Source: Pirellulales bacterium
GTDB taxonomy: Bacteria > Planctomycetota > Planctomycetia > Pirellulales > JAICIG01
Direction: 5' to 3'
Length of the DNA: 24,184 bases
Assembly (NCBI GenBank): GCA_025924495.1
Contig: JAICIG010000059.1
Coordinates: 1 to 24,184, forward strand
How positions within the stretch are numbered: the first letter of the stretch is position 1; each line of letters opens with the position of its first letter. Below are positions 23,274 to 24,184 of the stretch, one piece after another. The position numbers were made by a program, and so were the translations under genes. Below the pieces are notes generated by a model. The model was given only the letters and a program-made list of their open reading frames with translations. It made no database searches and was not told where the DNA came from.

Positions 23274-24179
23274 TTACGCTTGTCCTTTTGCAACGCACGC
23301 GACGAGAAATACCTGATGCGAGGTAGGCAACGTCACCGCCAGAGTCTGACCATCGCAGGCGAAACTACTGGCATCTGCCAGATCTTTGAACCGTTCGCGC
23401 TTCCCGTCCCACGAAACTTGCCCGTCCGCGTCCAACATCGCCTTCCCCGCTCCGACAGAACCGGCGGTGTTTGCGGGAAACTCCGTCATCCGATGCCACA
23501 AGACGCCGAACGCATCGGCGATCAGCTCCCACGCGGCATCGCCGTCGGAAACCAACAGGCGGTCCCCTTGCAACTTGACAGCGGGAGGCCGCAGGCAGGG
23601 GCCGCCGAAGCCGCGAAAGCCGCCCGTACTGCAGACGATGCGCAGCGACCGCTCGGCCATATTAGGGCCGCTCTGCGGCAAGTACCAGCGGTCGGCCGCG
23701 AGCCGCTCGAGCTGTGGACGCCAATCGGCCTCTGTGACCTCGTCGGGCATGTCGAACGCCAGCGCGGAGATTCTCCAGGGCAGTTGGCGAGCAATGCCGA
23801 GGGCGGCCGACCGATACTGCGCTAACCCGGCTTTCCATGCTGCAATCTTTCCGGCTTCGAGCCACTGCGAAACGCCGTCGCAATGCGGCGCCAGGCGGCC
23901 CATCAGAGCGATCCATTCCGGCGGCCGCCCGGAGGCATGCGCCGCAAGATAGTCAACCGCATTGCTGATGCAGCCTGCGACATGAACCGGATCACGCGCC
24001 AACAAGACAACCGCCTGGGGCAAGACTTCTCGCCATGCCGCGGCCACGTGCGGATGCTTGGCTTCCGGCCCTAATAAACCGGCGGCAAATAAATCCAGCG
24101 AGACATCGAACAAGGCGTTGACCACGGCACGGATTCTTTCGGGGCGTGCGGCGGCTACACTGCCGACAAGCTCATTCAC
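23274..24179 (-). CDS. Unknown protein, first gene of the block, 5' end uncertain
   Basis: A 301-residue frame from GTG 24179, five bases from the window edge; the true start may lie outside. I do not recognise the family. The N-terminal 130 residues are helical and Ala/Leu-rich. The C-terminal part is beta-rich, with SLRIVCSTGGFRGFGGPCLR, GDRLLVSDGDAAWELIADAF and DGQTLAVTLPTSHQVFLVA segments. No ATPase, protease or nuclease motif is visible. It ends with TAA one base before the ATG of the vWA gene. In comparable vWA operons a MoxR-type ATPase and an accessory beta-rich protein are common neighbours, so this could be the accessory protein with the ATPase further right; that is untested. Confidence 0.7.
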   Translation of the reverse strand: MNELVGSVAAARPERIRAVVNALFDVSLDLFAAGLLGPEAKHPHVAAAWREVLPQAVVLLARDPVHVAGCISNAVDYLAAHASGRPPEWIALMGRLAPHCDGVSQWLEAGKIAAWKAGLAQYRSAALGIARQLPWRISALAFDMPDEVTEADWRPQLERLAADRWYLPQSGPNMAERSLRIVCSTGGFRGFGGPCLRPPAVKLQGDRLLVSDGDAAWELIADAFGVLWHRMTEFPANTAGSVGAGKAMLDADGQVSWDGKRERFKDLADASSFACDGQTLAVTLPTSHQVFLVACVAKGQA

Positions 24180-24184
24180 GCTCG

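Overview
The window looks like chromosomal DNA of a planctomycete, probably Pirellulales-like. It is GC-rich by eye. It carries a DUF1559 prepilin-like protein with the H-X9-DG tail motif, two leucine-rich-repeat proteins (one fused to thioredoxin), a BlaI/BlaR1 pair without a penicillin-binding sensor, and an Lpg1974-type outer membrane protein. The taxonomic call is an inference from this family mix; there is no rRNA here.

Layout. 1-4.6 kb, all minus strand: the start of an LRR membrane protein that runs off the left edge, a probable 57-residue protein, a PIG-V/Gpi18-like membrane glycosyltransferase, a SAM methyltransferase and the DUF1559 protein. 4.7-9.1 kb is a gene graveyard: an N-terminally truncated IS3 transposase, a SecA fragment with an amber stop, an apparently intact Lpg1974-like porin gene, a 34-codon scrap of hisH and an ISL3 transposase remnant with another amber stop. 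9.1-11.7 kb holds a coupled BlaI repressor and M56 (BlaR1-type) protease pair with a recognisable operator. 12.2-14.8 kb holds a large protein of unknown function whose 5' end runs directly into the first of two unusual, closely related tRNA-like genes (anticodons CAG and TAT). 15.1-17.4 kb, plus strand, is a secreted LRR-thioredoxin fusion.

From the right edge back to about 17.4 kb runs a tightly packed minus-strand block. In order of transcription it encodes an unrecognised protein (possibly incomplete at the window edge), a metallopeptidase-like + von Willebrand A protein, a small helical protein, a PaaK-like adenylate-forming ligase, a radical SAM enzyme, an aminotransferase-like protein with Arg where the PLP lysine is expected, and a possible small terminal protein. 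Neighbouring genes overlap or are one base apart, so they are very probably one operon. The mix of a vWA/protease module with an activation, radical SAM and aminotransferase-fold module is the best candidate in this window for an undescribed system; its product and purpose cannot be read from the sequence.
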